Shown: in pieces, positions 1 through 8,684 of the stretch
Position numbering within the stretch: position 1 is the stretch's first letter
Layout of the letters: each line of letters begins with the position of its first letter
Origin: VRUE01 sp963814915
GTDB taxonomy: Bacteria; Actinomycetota; Thermoleophilia; Solirubrobacterales; 70-9
Direction: 5' to 3'
Assembly (NCBI GenBank): GCA_963814915.1
Contig: CAWFEI010000009.1
Location: forward strand, 1 to 64,000
DNA length: 64,000 nucleotides
The notes under the pieces: generated by a model
Told to the model about the DNA's origin: nothing
What the model saw: only the letters and a program-made list of their open reading frames with translations
Databases searched by the model: none
Made by a program: the position numbers and the translations under genes

Positions 1-1709
1 TGCTTGAACAGCTCCGCGTCGACGGAGAGCAGCTCGCGCATCTCATCTGCCGTGAGGTCGAGGCCCTCGACATCGATGTCGCCCTCGGCGGGAAGCAGGC
101 CGATCGGCGACTCCACGGTCTCCCCTTCGCCATCGCAACGGCGGAAGATCCACTCGAGCACGCGGCTGTTCTCGCCGAAGCCGGGCCAGATGAACTTGCC
201 CTCGGCGTCCTTGCGGAACCAGTTGACGTAGAAGATCTTCGGCAGCTCCGCCCCCTCGCGCTCGCCCAGCTTCAGCCAGTGGCCGAAGTAGTCGGCCATG
301 TTGTAGCCGCAGAAGGGCAGCATCGCCATCGGGTCGAAGCGCAGTTCGCCGACATTGCCGGCGGCCGCCGCGGTCTTCTCCGAGGACATCGTCGCGCCGA
401 GGAAGACGCCGTGCTCCCAGTCGAAGGCCTCGTGCACGAGCGGCACCGTGGTCGCCCGGCGGCCGCCGAAGAGGAAGGCGTCGATCGGCACGCCGGCCGG
501 GTCCTCCCACTCGGGGGCGATGCTGGGGCACTGCGAGGCGGGGGTCGTGAAGCGGGCGTTGGGGTGCGCCGCGGGTTTGTCTGAGTCCGGCGTCCACTCG
601 TTGCCGTGCCAGTCGATCGCGTGCGCGGGCGGCTCGCCGGTCATCCCCTCCCACCAGATGTCGCCGTCGTCGGTCTTGGCGCAGTTGGTGAAGATCGTGT
701 TGCGCTCGATCGTGTCCATCGCGTTGGGGTTCGTCTTGTGGCCGGTGCCGGGCGCGACGCCGAAGAAGCCGGCCTCGGGGTTGACCGCGTAGAGGCGGCC
801 GTCCTCGCCGAACTTCATCCAGGCGATGTCGTCGCCGACCGTCTCGACCTTCCAATCGGCGAGGGTCGGGATCAGCATCGCCAGGTTGGTCTTGCCGCAG
901 GCCGAGGGGAAGGCGCCGGTCACGTACTTGACCTTGCCCTCGGGCGAGGTCAGCTTGAGGATCAGCATGTGCTCGGCCATCCAGCCCTCGTCGCGGGCCA
1001 TCGCCGAGGCGATCCGCAGCGCGAAGCACTTCTTGCCGAGCAGGGCGTTGCCGCCGTAGCCGGAGCCGTAGGACCAGATCTCGCGCGTCTCCGGGTAGTG
1101 GACGATGTACTTGTTCTCGGCGTTGCAGGGCCACGGCACGTCTTCCTGGCCCGCGGCCAGCGGCATCCCGACCGAGTGCACGCAGGGGACGAACTCGCCC
1201 TCGGTGCCGAGCACGTCGAGCGCGCCCTTGCCCATCCGGGTCATGATCCGCATGTTGGTCGCGACGTAGGCGGAGTCGGTCAGCTGCACGCCGATATGGG
1301 CGATCGGCGAGCCCAGCGGGCCCATCGAGAAGGGCACCACGTACATCGTGCGGCCCTTCATGCTGCCGCTGAAGAGCGGCTTCAGAGTGCTGCGCATCTC
1401 ACCGGGATCGCACCAGTTGTTGTTCGGGCCGGCATCCGCCTCCTGCTCGGAGCAGATGTAGGTGCGGTCCTCGACCCGGGCGACGTCGTCGGGGTCGGAG
1501 AGGGCGAGGTAGGAGTTCGGGCGCTTGGCGTCGGAGAGACGCTCGAAGGTGCCGGCGTCGATCAGCGTCCGCGCGAGCTGGTCGTACTCCTCGGCCGAGC
1601 CGTCGCACCAGTGGATGGCGTCGGGCTGGGTCAGGGCTGCGATCTCCCCGACCCAGTCGAGGAGCTTTGCGTGGGTGGTCGGCGCGTCGGCCGTCGTCAT
1701 CTGGCTCAT
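1..1709 (-). CDS. pckG: GTP-dependent phosphoenolpyruvate carboxykinase (3' end cut by window)
   Basis: Cytosolic enzyme that turns oxaloacetate and GTP into phosphoenolpyruvate and CO2, the entry step of gluconeogenesis. 569 codons are present; the family is about 600 residues, so roughly the last 35-40 are off the left edge. The GTP-type P-loop FPSACGKTN lies near residues 265-275, and GKKCFALRIAS and NPEAGFFGVAPGTG are characteristic of the GTP (not ATP) family. Two in-frame ATGs exist (1709 and 1700); the first is taken. The frame is intact, unlike the genes that follow. It fits the fatty-acid and succinyl-CoA genes of the window as the exit from the TCA cycle to sugars. Confidence 0.97.
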   Translation of the reverse strand, partial: MSQMTTADAPTTHAKLLDWVGEIAALTQPDAIHWCDGSAEEYDQLARTLIDAGTFERLSDAKRPNSYLALSDPDDVARVEDRTYICSEQEADAGPNNNWCDPGEMRSTLKPLFSGSMKGRTMYVVPFSMGPLGSPIAHIGVQLTDSAYVATNMRIMTRMGKGALDVLGTEGEFVPCVHSVGMPLAAGQEDVPWPCNAENKYIVHYPETREIWSYGSGYGGNALLGKKCFALRIASAMARDEGWMAEHMLILKLTSPEGKVKYVTGAFPSACGKTNLAMLIPTLADWKVETVGDDIAWMKFGEDGRLYAVNPEAGFFGVAPGTGHKTNPNAMDTIERNTIFTNCAKTDDGDIWWEGMTGEPPAHAIDWHGNEWTPDSDKPAAHPNARFTTPASQCPSIAPEWEDPAGVPIDAFLFGGRRATTVPLVHEAFDWEHGVFLGATMSSEKTAAAAGNVGELRFDPMAMLPFCGYNMADYFGHWLKLGEREGAELPKIFYVNWFRKDAEGKFIWPGFGENSRVLEWIFRRCDGEGETVESPIGLLPAEGDIDVEGLDLTADEMRELLSVDAELFK

Positions 1710-1719
1710 CCGCGGCACT

Positions 1720-2022
1720 TTACTTATCGGGCTGCAGGTCGGTTACTTCAACGTCGGCGTCGGAATTGATGATCTTCAGCGTCGCCGTCTCGGTCTTGCC
1801 ACCGTCGAGCTTGACTTCGCATTCGAAGGTCTTGCCGGCCTTGACCTCGACCCCCGACGGGCAGTCGACCGAGGACACCTTCTGCCCGACAGACTTCGTC
1901 AGGTTCGCTTCGATCGCTTCCTCGGTCTTGACGTCGTCGATCACCGTTTCCCCGCAGCCGGCCGCGAGTAACAGCGCAAGTGCAAGGGCGGCGAGGACGC
2001 CGGCCCGGGACAGCAAGCTCAT
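1720..2022 (-). CDS. DUF4333-type lipoprotein
   Basis: Small predicted lipoprotein of 100 residues. A hydrophobic signal segment ends in the lipobox LLAAGC, so lipid attachment at that Cys is expected. The mature part has one Cys pair and alternating beta-strand-like segments (VSSVDCPSGVEVKAGKTFEC, then a KTETATLKI strand) typical of the DUF4333 fold found in actinobacterial envelope proteins. Its ATG overlaps the TGA of the upstream polymerase gene (ATGA), suggesting translational coupling. Function of the domain is unknown. An upstream in-frame ATG at 2067 would destroy the signal peptide and is rejected. Confidence 0.8.
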   Translation of the reverse strand: MSLLSRAGVLAALALALLLAAGCGETVIDDVKTEEAIEANLTKSVGQKVSSVDCPSGVEVKAGKTFECEVKLDGGKTETATLKIINSDADVEVTDLQPDK

Positions 2023-4069
2023 CTGTCTCCCTTCGGATAGATCGCGCCGCGGAGTATCCCAGGCCACGCGTCTGCTCGCCGGGAAGCCCCCCGCTCAGCG
2101 TTCGAAAACAACGAGAAGCGCGGGTTGAGGGACTTGGCCTTGCGGTAGTCGCGGATAGCGGCAGCGGCCCTCCCCCGCTCGGCCTCGATCCGCGAGAGGA
2201 CGAGCCAGGTGCGCCAGTTGGTCGACTCGCGCTCGGTCGCGGCGCGGGCCGCCCGCGGCGCCGCCGCAGGTCCCGCTGTTCCTCGAGCACGAGAGCCTGC
2301 TGGAGGCGCGGCGCGCGGCGCCGGGTTGCACGTTCTGGGCGCTGCGCGCCGCCCTCGAGGGCGCCCGAGAGGTCGCCGGCGCGAGCGTCGGCTTCGCTCT
2401 GGCGCACCAGGCTGGTCGAGGCGAGCGGGATCGCGATCGCGACGATCGCGGCCAGCGGCGAGGACGGCGAAGGCGGCGCGCAGCGGCGCCGCGAGCGGCG
2501 CGCCGGCGCCGCCGGCAGAACGCGCTCGGCGGTCACGCAGAGCCGCCCCGAGCAGGAGCAGGGCGACCGGCAGCACCGGTATCTGCCACATCCAGTCGAA
2601 GGCGGCGACGAGGCAGAACGCGGTGCAGCCGGCCAGGGCGGCGGCCAGCTGGGGGCGGCCGCGGGGACCGGCGCGGACGGTCAACCAGGCGCCGCCGACG
2701 AGGACGAGCAGCGAGGAAGGCGGCCGAGCAGGGCCAGGCCGACGATGCCGAGCTCGCCGAGCGTCTGCATGTAGAGGGAGTGGGTGTCGCGGACCGTGCC
2801 GCTGACGTCGCCGTTGCGGTCCCACCAGAATTCGAAGGTGCCCGAGCCGGTGCCGGTGAGCGGCCTGGTGCTGTTCTCTCGCGGCCGCCGCCCGCCAGAA
2901 CTGATAGCGAGCCTCGCCGGCCACGCTGGTGAGCCGCGCGGTCCCCGGCCCAGGACTCGCCGGCTGCTTGAATTCGCTCCAGCCGTTCGAGGCGCGCCCG
3001 GGAGCATCGACGGCCAGCGCCGCGATCAGGATCGCGAGCAACGCCGACCGCCGCCGCGATGCCCGCCTGGCGCCGCGGGACGAGCGTCCAGCGCGGCCGC
3101 GACCAGCGCGCAGGCCGAGCATCGCGAGCGCCGGCCTGGATGAGGCCGACCGCGAGCGCAGACGGCGATCGTCATCAGCAGCATCTCGTTGCCCTGACTG
3201 GCGGCGGCCGCGTTGAGCAGCCCTTCCTGGAGGGCGTCGCGCTGGAAGGCGGCGGCGATCAGGATGGCGCCGCCCCGCGGCGGCGAGCAAGCGTGAGCAG
3301 CTTCGGCAGGCGGTCCGAGGTGAAGGCGAAGAAGACCGCGAAGGGCGAGCGACCGCGGCCGCGATGCCCCCGCGCGAGAGGGTGAGGAAGGCGGTCAGAG
3401 ACCATCGCCGGCAGCGCGGCGGCCGCGAGGGCGCGGAAGAGCGATCGACTCGCGCGCCGGTGGCGACCTGGAGCATCAGCGGCAGGCCGATCGCGATCAG
3501 CGCCGCGAGCGCGTTCCAGTAGTTGAGCGGGTAGGAGAGCCGTTCGCGCTGTCGGCTCAGGAAGCGCGCGCGTCTGCGGCGGCTCGGGAACCAGGCCGGG
3601 TGCAGGCGCGAGAGCAGGCCGACGATCGCGACAGGGCGATCCCGGCGCCGACCGCGGCGACCATCCGCCGCGCGCCCCTGGCATCGCGGGCGAAGATGGC
3701 GAGGGCGAAGACGCCGAGGTAGCCGGCGACGCGGGCCAGGTCGGCGGAGGTCCGCTCGACGCTCTCGGTCCAGGTCGAGGCTGAGCGCCGTCCAGGCGAC
3801 GAAGGCGGCGAGCAGGCCGAGCGCCGCCCAGGCGAGCGCTCCCGGACGCCGCCGCGGCAGGGCGCCGACCAGCGACGGCCGCCAGCAGCATCCACCAGAC
3901 CGCGATCCCGACCTGGTCGTGGACGAGCGGGTCGTAGCCGCCGCCCTTCGAGGCCGAGGTAGGCGACCAGGCCGAAGCAGAGGAGCCAGATCGCACACGG
4001 CGCCCCAGTCGATCCTGCGAACGATATTCCCAGGGGCGCGTCGCGGCGCCGCATCGAAGCTGACTCCAT
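2019..4069 (-). CDS. O-antigen ligase/polymerase-like membrane protein with C-terminal TPR (frame broken repeatedly)
   Basis: No single frame spans the gene, but joining the three minus-strand frames gives one coherent protein: MRRRDAPLG N-terminus, many hydrophobic helices (for example IWLLCFGLVAYLGL and ALIAIGLPLMLQVATG), the Wzy_C signature region TGTGSGTFEFWW followed by DTHSLYMQTLGELGIVG, and a C-terminal TPR-like part ending NPRFSLF. That order is typical of the O-antigen ligase/WaaL-Wzy superfamily, which joins or polymerises surface glycans at the outer face of the membrane. Indels occur about every 60-100 bases. Since neighbouring essential genes are also broken, sequencing error is more likely than decay. 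Start could be 4069 or the ATG at 4054. Confidence 0.7.
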
Positions 4070-4148
4070 CGGGTTCTATGCTACGAGCGAGCGTCGGACG
4101 GGGCGGCGCCGGATCGTCACGCCGGCCCCCCGGACAGCGGCAATTCAC

Positions 4149-4740
4149 GTGAAAGCACTCGGAACCAGCCTCATCTCCCTCCTCGCTGGCGGCGCTGGCG
4201 ATCGCGGCTCTGCCGGCCCTCGCGCGGCGCGCGAAACCGTCGTACCGCCGGGCAACTCGGCCGCGACCCAGTACACCGAGGCGTTCCCGACCGCCGGTGG
4301 CCCGAAGGCGACCCACAAGCCAGAGCCGCGGCCAGGAGCAGGTCGCCGAGCCAAGGTGCTCGGCAAGCGCAACGCCCGGCAAGCTGCGAGACGCAGCGGC
4401 GCCGGCAGGCCGCGCGGCCGCCGGCAGCGGCGACGGCGACGGCGCCCCGCGCCGATCGCGGCGACGCGAACCCGCAGCCGGCCAAGGCGCCCGACGAACG
4501 GGAGGCCGGCGGACGATCGGCGACAGCGCGGCGGCGCCCCCGCAGCGGGGCCAAAGCGGCTCCTCGGGCCTCGCGCGAGGTGCTCGCGCAGGCAACCGGG
4601 TCGTCGTCCTCGGGACGGATCGGGCTGCTGCTGCCGCTGCGCGATCGTCGGCGGCGCTTGCCTGGGCGCTCGCCTACCTGCGCGCGACAGCGAAAGCAGC
4701 CGAGCCGCATAACCTGCTCGATCTTGAGCCGCTTCGTTGA
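4149..4740 (+). CDS. Small secreted/membrane-anchored protein (frame broken)
   Basis: Not assigned to a named family. It begins with GTG and a hydrophobic segment that, after correcting an indel near 4185, reads as a signal peptide ending in ALPALA. Next come VPPGNSAATQYTEAFPTAGG, a basic Ala/Arg/Pro-rich stretch with a VLGKRNAR motif, and a hydrophobic C-terminal segment GRIGLLLPL...ALAWALAYL. The design is signal peptide, flexible exported region, C-terminal membrane anchor. It lies divergent from the polymerase gene and its end overlaps the TTG start of the next gene (TTGA), so it probably belongs to the same exopolysaccharide unit. At least three indels break the frame. Confidence 0.5.
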
Positions 4741-6219
4741 CAGATCTGCCGGCGAGCGCCGCCAGCATCTGGCGGCGGCCGCTCTCGCTCGCCACCGCCG
4801 CTGCTGGCGGCGACCGCGACCCAGCCGCCGCGGCCGCGGCGCGCCCGCTCGTCACGGGGATCACGGCGATCGGCAACTACCAGCCGGAGATCTTCGCGCA
4901 GGCCCGGGCAACCGGCGCACGCATGCGTTCGCATCGCCGCTCGTACTGGGCGGGCGTGGCTCCCGCACAGGCGCCGGCGAACTGGCATCCGGAAAATCCG
5001 GCCGACCCGCAACTACGACTGGGCCTACATCGACACCGGCGTGCGCGAAGCGGTGCAGGCGGGGCTGACGCCGGTGCTACTGGTCGACGGCGCTCCCGCC
5101 TGGGCGCAGCGCTGCCAGGCGCCACCCGGCGTCCAGGCGACCGCTCTGCGACCCGGACCCGGCGGCGCTCGCCGCCTTCGCCACGGCGGCCGCGCGCCGC
5201 TACAGCGGCAGCTTCGGCGGGCTGCCCCGGGTCCGTACTGGCAGGGCCTCAACGAGCCCAACCTGAGCCTCTTCTTCTATCCGCAGTACGACGGCGACAA
5301 GCCGGTCTCCCCCCACCTGTACCGGACGCTGATCAACGCCTTCTACGCGGCGATCAAGGCGGTCGACTCCTCCAACATGGTGATCGCCGCCGGGCTCGGC
5401 CCGATCGCCGTGCCGCAAATACACGATCGGCCCGATGCGCTTCACCCGCCTGCTGCTCTGCATGACGGGGCACAAGCACCCCGAGCCGACGAAGGGGAGC
5501 TGCGAAGGCGGCGTCCACTTCGACATCTTCGACATCCACCCCTACACGACCGGCGGGCCCACCCACGAAGGTGGGATCGAACGACGTCGAGCTCGGCGAC
5601 CTGGCGAAGCTGCAGACGCTGCTGCGGGCCGCCGACCGGGCCGGACGGATCAAGGGCAGCCTTCGCGCACACGCCGCTCTGGATCACGGAGTTCTCCTGG
5701 GACTCCAAGCCGCCGGACCCGGGTGGCCTGCCGATGAAGATCCTCACCCGCTGGACCGCCGAGGCGCTCTACCGCGCGTGGCGCGTCGGCGTCGAGCCAT
5801 TTCTTCTGGTACAGCCTGCGGGACGACCCCTACGAACCGAACCGCCCCTTCAGCGAAACCCTCCAGTCCGGCCTCTATTTCCGCGGGCCGACGCGTCGCC
5901 GAAGACCAGCCGAAGGAAGTCCTCTACGCCTTCCGGTTCCCCTTCGTCGCCTACCCGAGCAAGAAGGGCCTCTCCTTCTGGGGCCGCACGCCGACCAGCA
6001 GCCGCGGCAGGGTCGTCGATCCAGATCCTCAAGGGCGGCCACTGGCGCACGCGCCGGCGTCGCGCGCGCCGACGCGGCGGGCATCTTCAGGGGCGGCATC
6101 GGCAGCCGCTACGGCCGCAACAAGACGCGGAGCCGCCCGAGCCGTCTACCACGGCCAGACCTCGCCGTGCCCTTCTCGATGCGCCCGGTCCGGACTTCCT
6201 CCAGCCGCCGTTCGGCTAG
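4737..6219 (+). CDS. Secreted glycoside hydrolase, clan-A-like TIM barrel (frame broken)
   Basis: Joined plus-strand frames give an exported (beta/alpha)8 glycosidase of about 490 residues. Landmarks in order: GITAIGNYQPEIFAQARATG, YWAGVAP, TPVLLVDGAPAWAQRC, WQGLNEPNLSLFFYPQY with the acid/base Glu in the NEP motif, DIFDIHPYTTGG, and LWITEFSWDSKPP with the presumed nucleophile Glu in ITEF. The NEP/ITEF pair is the clan GH-A arrangement (GH5/GH39-like). Substrate is not predictable; location between a polymerase and a nucleotide-sugar dehydrogenase suggests trimming of an exported polysaccharide. Indels occur about every 60-150 bases, including a compensating pair near 4923/4942. Confidence 0.68.
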
Positions 6220-6271
6220 CTGCGCCGCACGCTCGGCTCGAGCCCGCCTCGGACGACCTACACTCCCCCCG

Positions 6272-7520
6272 ATGAAGATCGGAATCGTCGGGCTCGGGCT
6301 ACGTCGGGCTGCCCCTCGCCGTCGCCTTCGCCGAGGCCGGGCACGAGGTCGTCGGCCTCGACGCCGACGGGCGCAAGGTCGAGGCGCTGAACGCCGGGCG
6401 CAGCTACATCGAGGACATCCCCGAGTCGGCGCTCGCGCCGCTGGGGGACCGCCTGCGGGCGACCCTGAACAAGGACGACCTCGCGTCGTGCGAAGCGGTC
6501 GTCATCTGCGTGCCGACGCCGCTGACCGGGACGCGCGAACCGGACCTGACCTACCTGACCGAGTCGGCGACGGCGCTCTCGACCATCCTGCGGCCCGGGC
6601 AGCTGGTCGTGCTCGAGTCGACGACCTACCCGGGGACGACGCGCGAGCGCATCCTGCCGATCCTCGAGCAGTCCGGCCTGGCGGCCGGGCGCGACTTCCA
6701 CCTCGCCTTCTCGCCCGAGCGGATCGACCCCGGCCGCACCGACTACACCGTGCGCACCACGCCGAAGCTGGTCGGCGGGATCACCCCGGCCTGCACCGAG
6801 CGCACCCGCGAGCTCTACGAGCTGATCTGCGACCGGGTCGTCGTCCTCTCGACGCCAGAGTCGGCCGAGCTGGCGAAGCTGCTCGAGAACATCTTCCGCT
6901 CGGTCAACATCGCCCTGGTCAACGAGCTTGCCCAGCTCTGCGACCGGCTCGGCATCGACGTCTGGGAGGTGATCGAGGCAGCGGCGACCAAGCCGTTCGG
7001 GTTCATGCGCTTCGATCCCGGGCCCGGCATGGGCGGCCACTGCCTGCCGGTCGACCCCTTCTACCTCGCCTTCAAGGCCCGCGAGCACGATTTCTACCCC
7101 GAGTTCATCGAGCTGGCCGGCAAAGTCAACCGCGCCCAGCCGGCCTACTGCGTCGACCGGGTCGCCCGCGCGCTCAACGAGGCGGAAAAGTCGGTCAAGG
7201 GCTCGAGGGTCTTGATGCTGGGCGTCAGCTACAAGCCCGGGGTCGGCGACATCCGCGAGTCGCCGGCGCTGGAGATCGTCGGCCTGCTGCGCGGGCTCGG
7301 CGCCGACGTCTCCTACCACGACCCGTTCGTCGCCGAGCTCCCCGAGTTCGGGCTCGAGTCGGTCGATCTCGACGAGGGGCTGCGCTCGGCCGACATCGCC
7401 GCGGTGGTCACCCCACACCCGGGGATCGACTACGGCGACATCGTCGCCACGGCGCCGCTGACGATCGACTTCCGCGGCGTCACGCGGGAGATCGAGTCGC
7501 CGAAGCTGACCCGGCTCTAG
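6272..7520 (+). CDS. Nucleotide-sugar 6-dehydrogenase (UDP-HexNAc dehydrogenase type; one frameshift)
   Basis: NAD-dependent oxidation of a UDP-sugar to its uronate for surface glycan synthesis. The N-terminal Rossmann motif reads GIVGLGYVGLPLAVAF once one extra G near 6297 is removed; the rest is open to 7520. VICVPTPL, STTYPGTT and the catalytic-Cys segment GMGGHCLPVDPFYL are present; the HCLPVDPFYL form is typical of UDP-GlcNAc/UDP-ManNAc dehydrogenases (WbpA/WecC group) rather than UDP-glucose dehydrogenase. Restored length is about 415 residues, normal for the family. It ends the exopolysaccharide block and converges with the HEPN gene with one base between stops. Confidence 0.88.
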
Positions 7521-7521
7521 C

Positions 7522-7938
7522 TCAGCGGCGGAGCACGCCTTCGGTGAACTCCGACACCGATCGGGCGCTCCGCAACGCTTTCCTCAGCTCGGCTGGACCG
7601 ACATCGAAGAAGCCGTACTGCGCCTCGTCCTTGAGACTCAGCAGCTGGTGGAGCTGCTTGGCTGCGTCCTCGCCATCGCTGACGCGCCGCAGGAACTCCT
7701 CCGCATCATGGTGATCCTCGGAGCGCGACCGCTCGCCCAGCGCCTTGCAACAGGCGGCGTCGGCAGCGGCAATGCCTGCCAGCACGGCCAGCGAAACGGC
7801 AACGCTCGCGTACTCCGGGTCCTGCTCATGCTCCCCGGCGGCGATCTCCGCCACCTCGAGGAACTTGACGGCGTGCCTTTGCCGGGTGCGCGCATCCTGC
7901 GGCGAGCAGCGCTGGCTGCGTCCCCGGGCGCGCGCCAT
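7522..7938 (-). CDS. HEPN-domain protein, probable toxin of an MNT-HEPN pair
   Basis: 138-residue helical protein encoded directly after a nucleotidyltransferase, with its ATG overlapping the partner's TGA by one base. A segment ALGERSRSEDHHDAEEFL contains R72-x4-H77, the RX4-6H motif of HEPN ribonucleases. HEPN proteins paired with minimal nucleotidyltransferases form type VII toxin-antitoxin systems, in which the HEPN partner is an RNase kept silent by AMPylation. Assignment rests on the motif, small helical build and gene order; no cleavage target can be inferred. The last third carries Leu/Lys helices (KQLHQLLSLKDEAQYGF). Confidence 0.72.
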   Translation of the reverse strand: MARARGRSQRCSPQDARTRQRHAVKFLEVAEIAAGEHEQDPEYASVAVSLAVLAGIAAADAACCKALGERSRSEDHHDAEEFLRRVSDGEDAAKQLHQLLSLKDEAQYGFFDVGPAELRKALRSARSVSEFTEGVLRR

Positions 7939-8557
7939 CAGTCCTCGGCCTCCAGCAAAGCGGCGACGTCTGGCCCCGAAAGCGTCACCGCATCGGCTTC
8001 CAGCCTGCCGACGACCGCCGGGCGGCGGTGCCGCAGGTCGACCAGGGCCGACTCCGGGACCTCGACGATGTTCGCGTGGTTGCCGGTCCAGTCATGGATA
8101 TCGCCGGGCAGGCGCTCGATCTGCCCTCGCCATCTCCGATCGTCGGCCTCCACGGAGTCGGGCCGGACGACGAACAGGTCTATGTCGCTGCTCGAGTCAC
8201 CGTCGCCGCGTGCGGTCGAGCCGAACATGGAGGCGTGCAGAGGAGCCGGCTTCCACGTCTTGAAGGTGTCGGCAAGCCGGGTCAGCAGCGCCCGCCGCAG
8301 ATCGGTCAGCTCCTCCACCGCGGGCGCCGCCAGGTGGCGGCGATTGAAGCTGTAGAGGATCGCGTTCCCTGCCTCCTGCTGCTCCACGATTCCGCTGTCC
8401 ACGAGGCGCCGGAGCGCCTTCCTGACTCCCTCCTGCGCGTTACCGGTCAGCTCTGCGACCCTGCGGCCGCTCATCCCGCGGTGGTCCCGGTGAGCACGTG
8501 CAGGGCCGCGCCGTCCAGCGGGTGCGAGATGACGCCGTAGGGACGCGAGACGTCCAT
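7938..8557 (-). CDS. Winged-helix plus minimal nucleotidyltransferase, probable MNT antitoxin (one frameshift near 8478)
   Basis: N-terminal winged-helix DNA-binding part (SGRRVAELTGNAQEGVRKAL, then EAGNAILYSFNRRHLAAPAV) followed by a nucleotidyltransferase core with GSTARGDGDSSSDIDLFVV, i.e. the GS...DxD catalytic motif. The clean frame begins at ATG 8474, but 83 bases upstream an ATG at 8557 starts MDVSRPYGVISHPLDGAAL, a typical lead-in for this family; restoring one missing G near 8478 joins both parts. The fused winged helix suggests autoregulation through the palindromes just upstream, while the NTase would modify the HEPN partner encoded downstream. Confidence 0.75.
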
Positions 8558-8600
8558 GGTGACTACTGTAGCAGTCAGATAACTGTTATGGTGGTCAATT
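8558..8600 (-). promoter_or_regulatory. Putative operator/promoter of the MNT-HEPN operon
   Basis: AT-rich island in a GC-rich window directly ahead of ATG 8557. It holds the perfect inverted repeat ATAACTGTTAT (8579-8589, single-base centre) and an imperfect repeat GACTAC-TGTA-GCAGTC (8561-8576). On the minus strand a TTGACC -35-like hexamer lies just upstream of the first repeat; no convincing -10 at standard spacing was found. Autoregulatory binding by the winged-helix part of the antitoxin is inferred. Confidence 0.5.
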
Positions 8601-8684
8601 GACAACTCTAGAGGTCATAAGTGGCACCGCCGCGCGAGGAACCACGCACGCGAAAGCAGGACCGAGAGGAGCGCGAAAGCGGGG

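Noticed and set aside
2095..2331. Independent small gene at the end of the O-antigen-ligase-like locus
   Set aside because: It is one frame of the broken polymerase gene; the adjacent frame carries the TPR-like sequence that continues from upstream.
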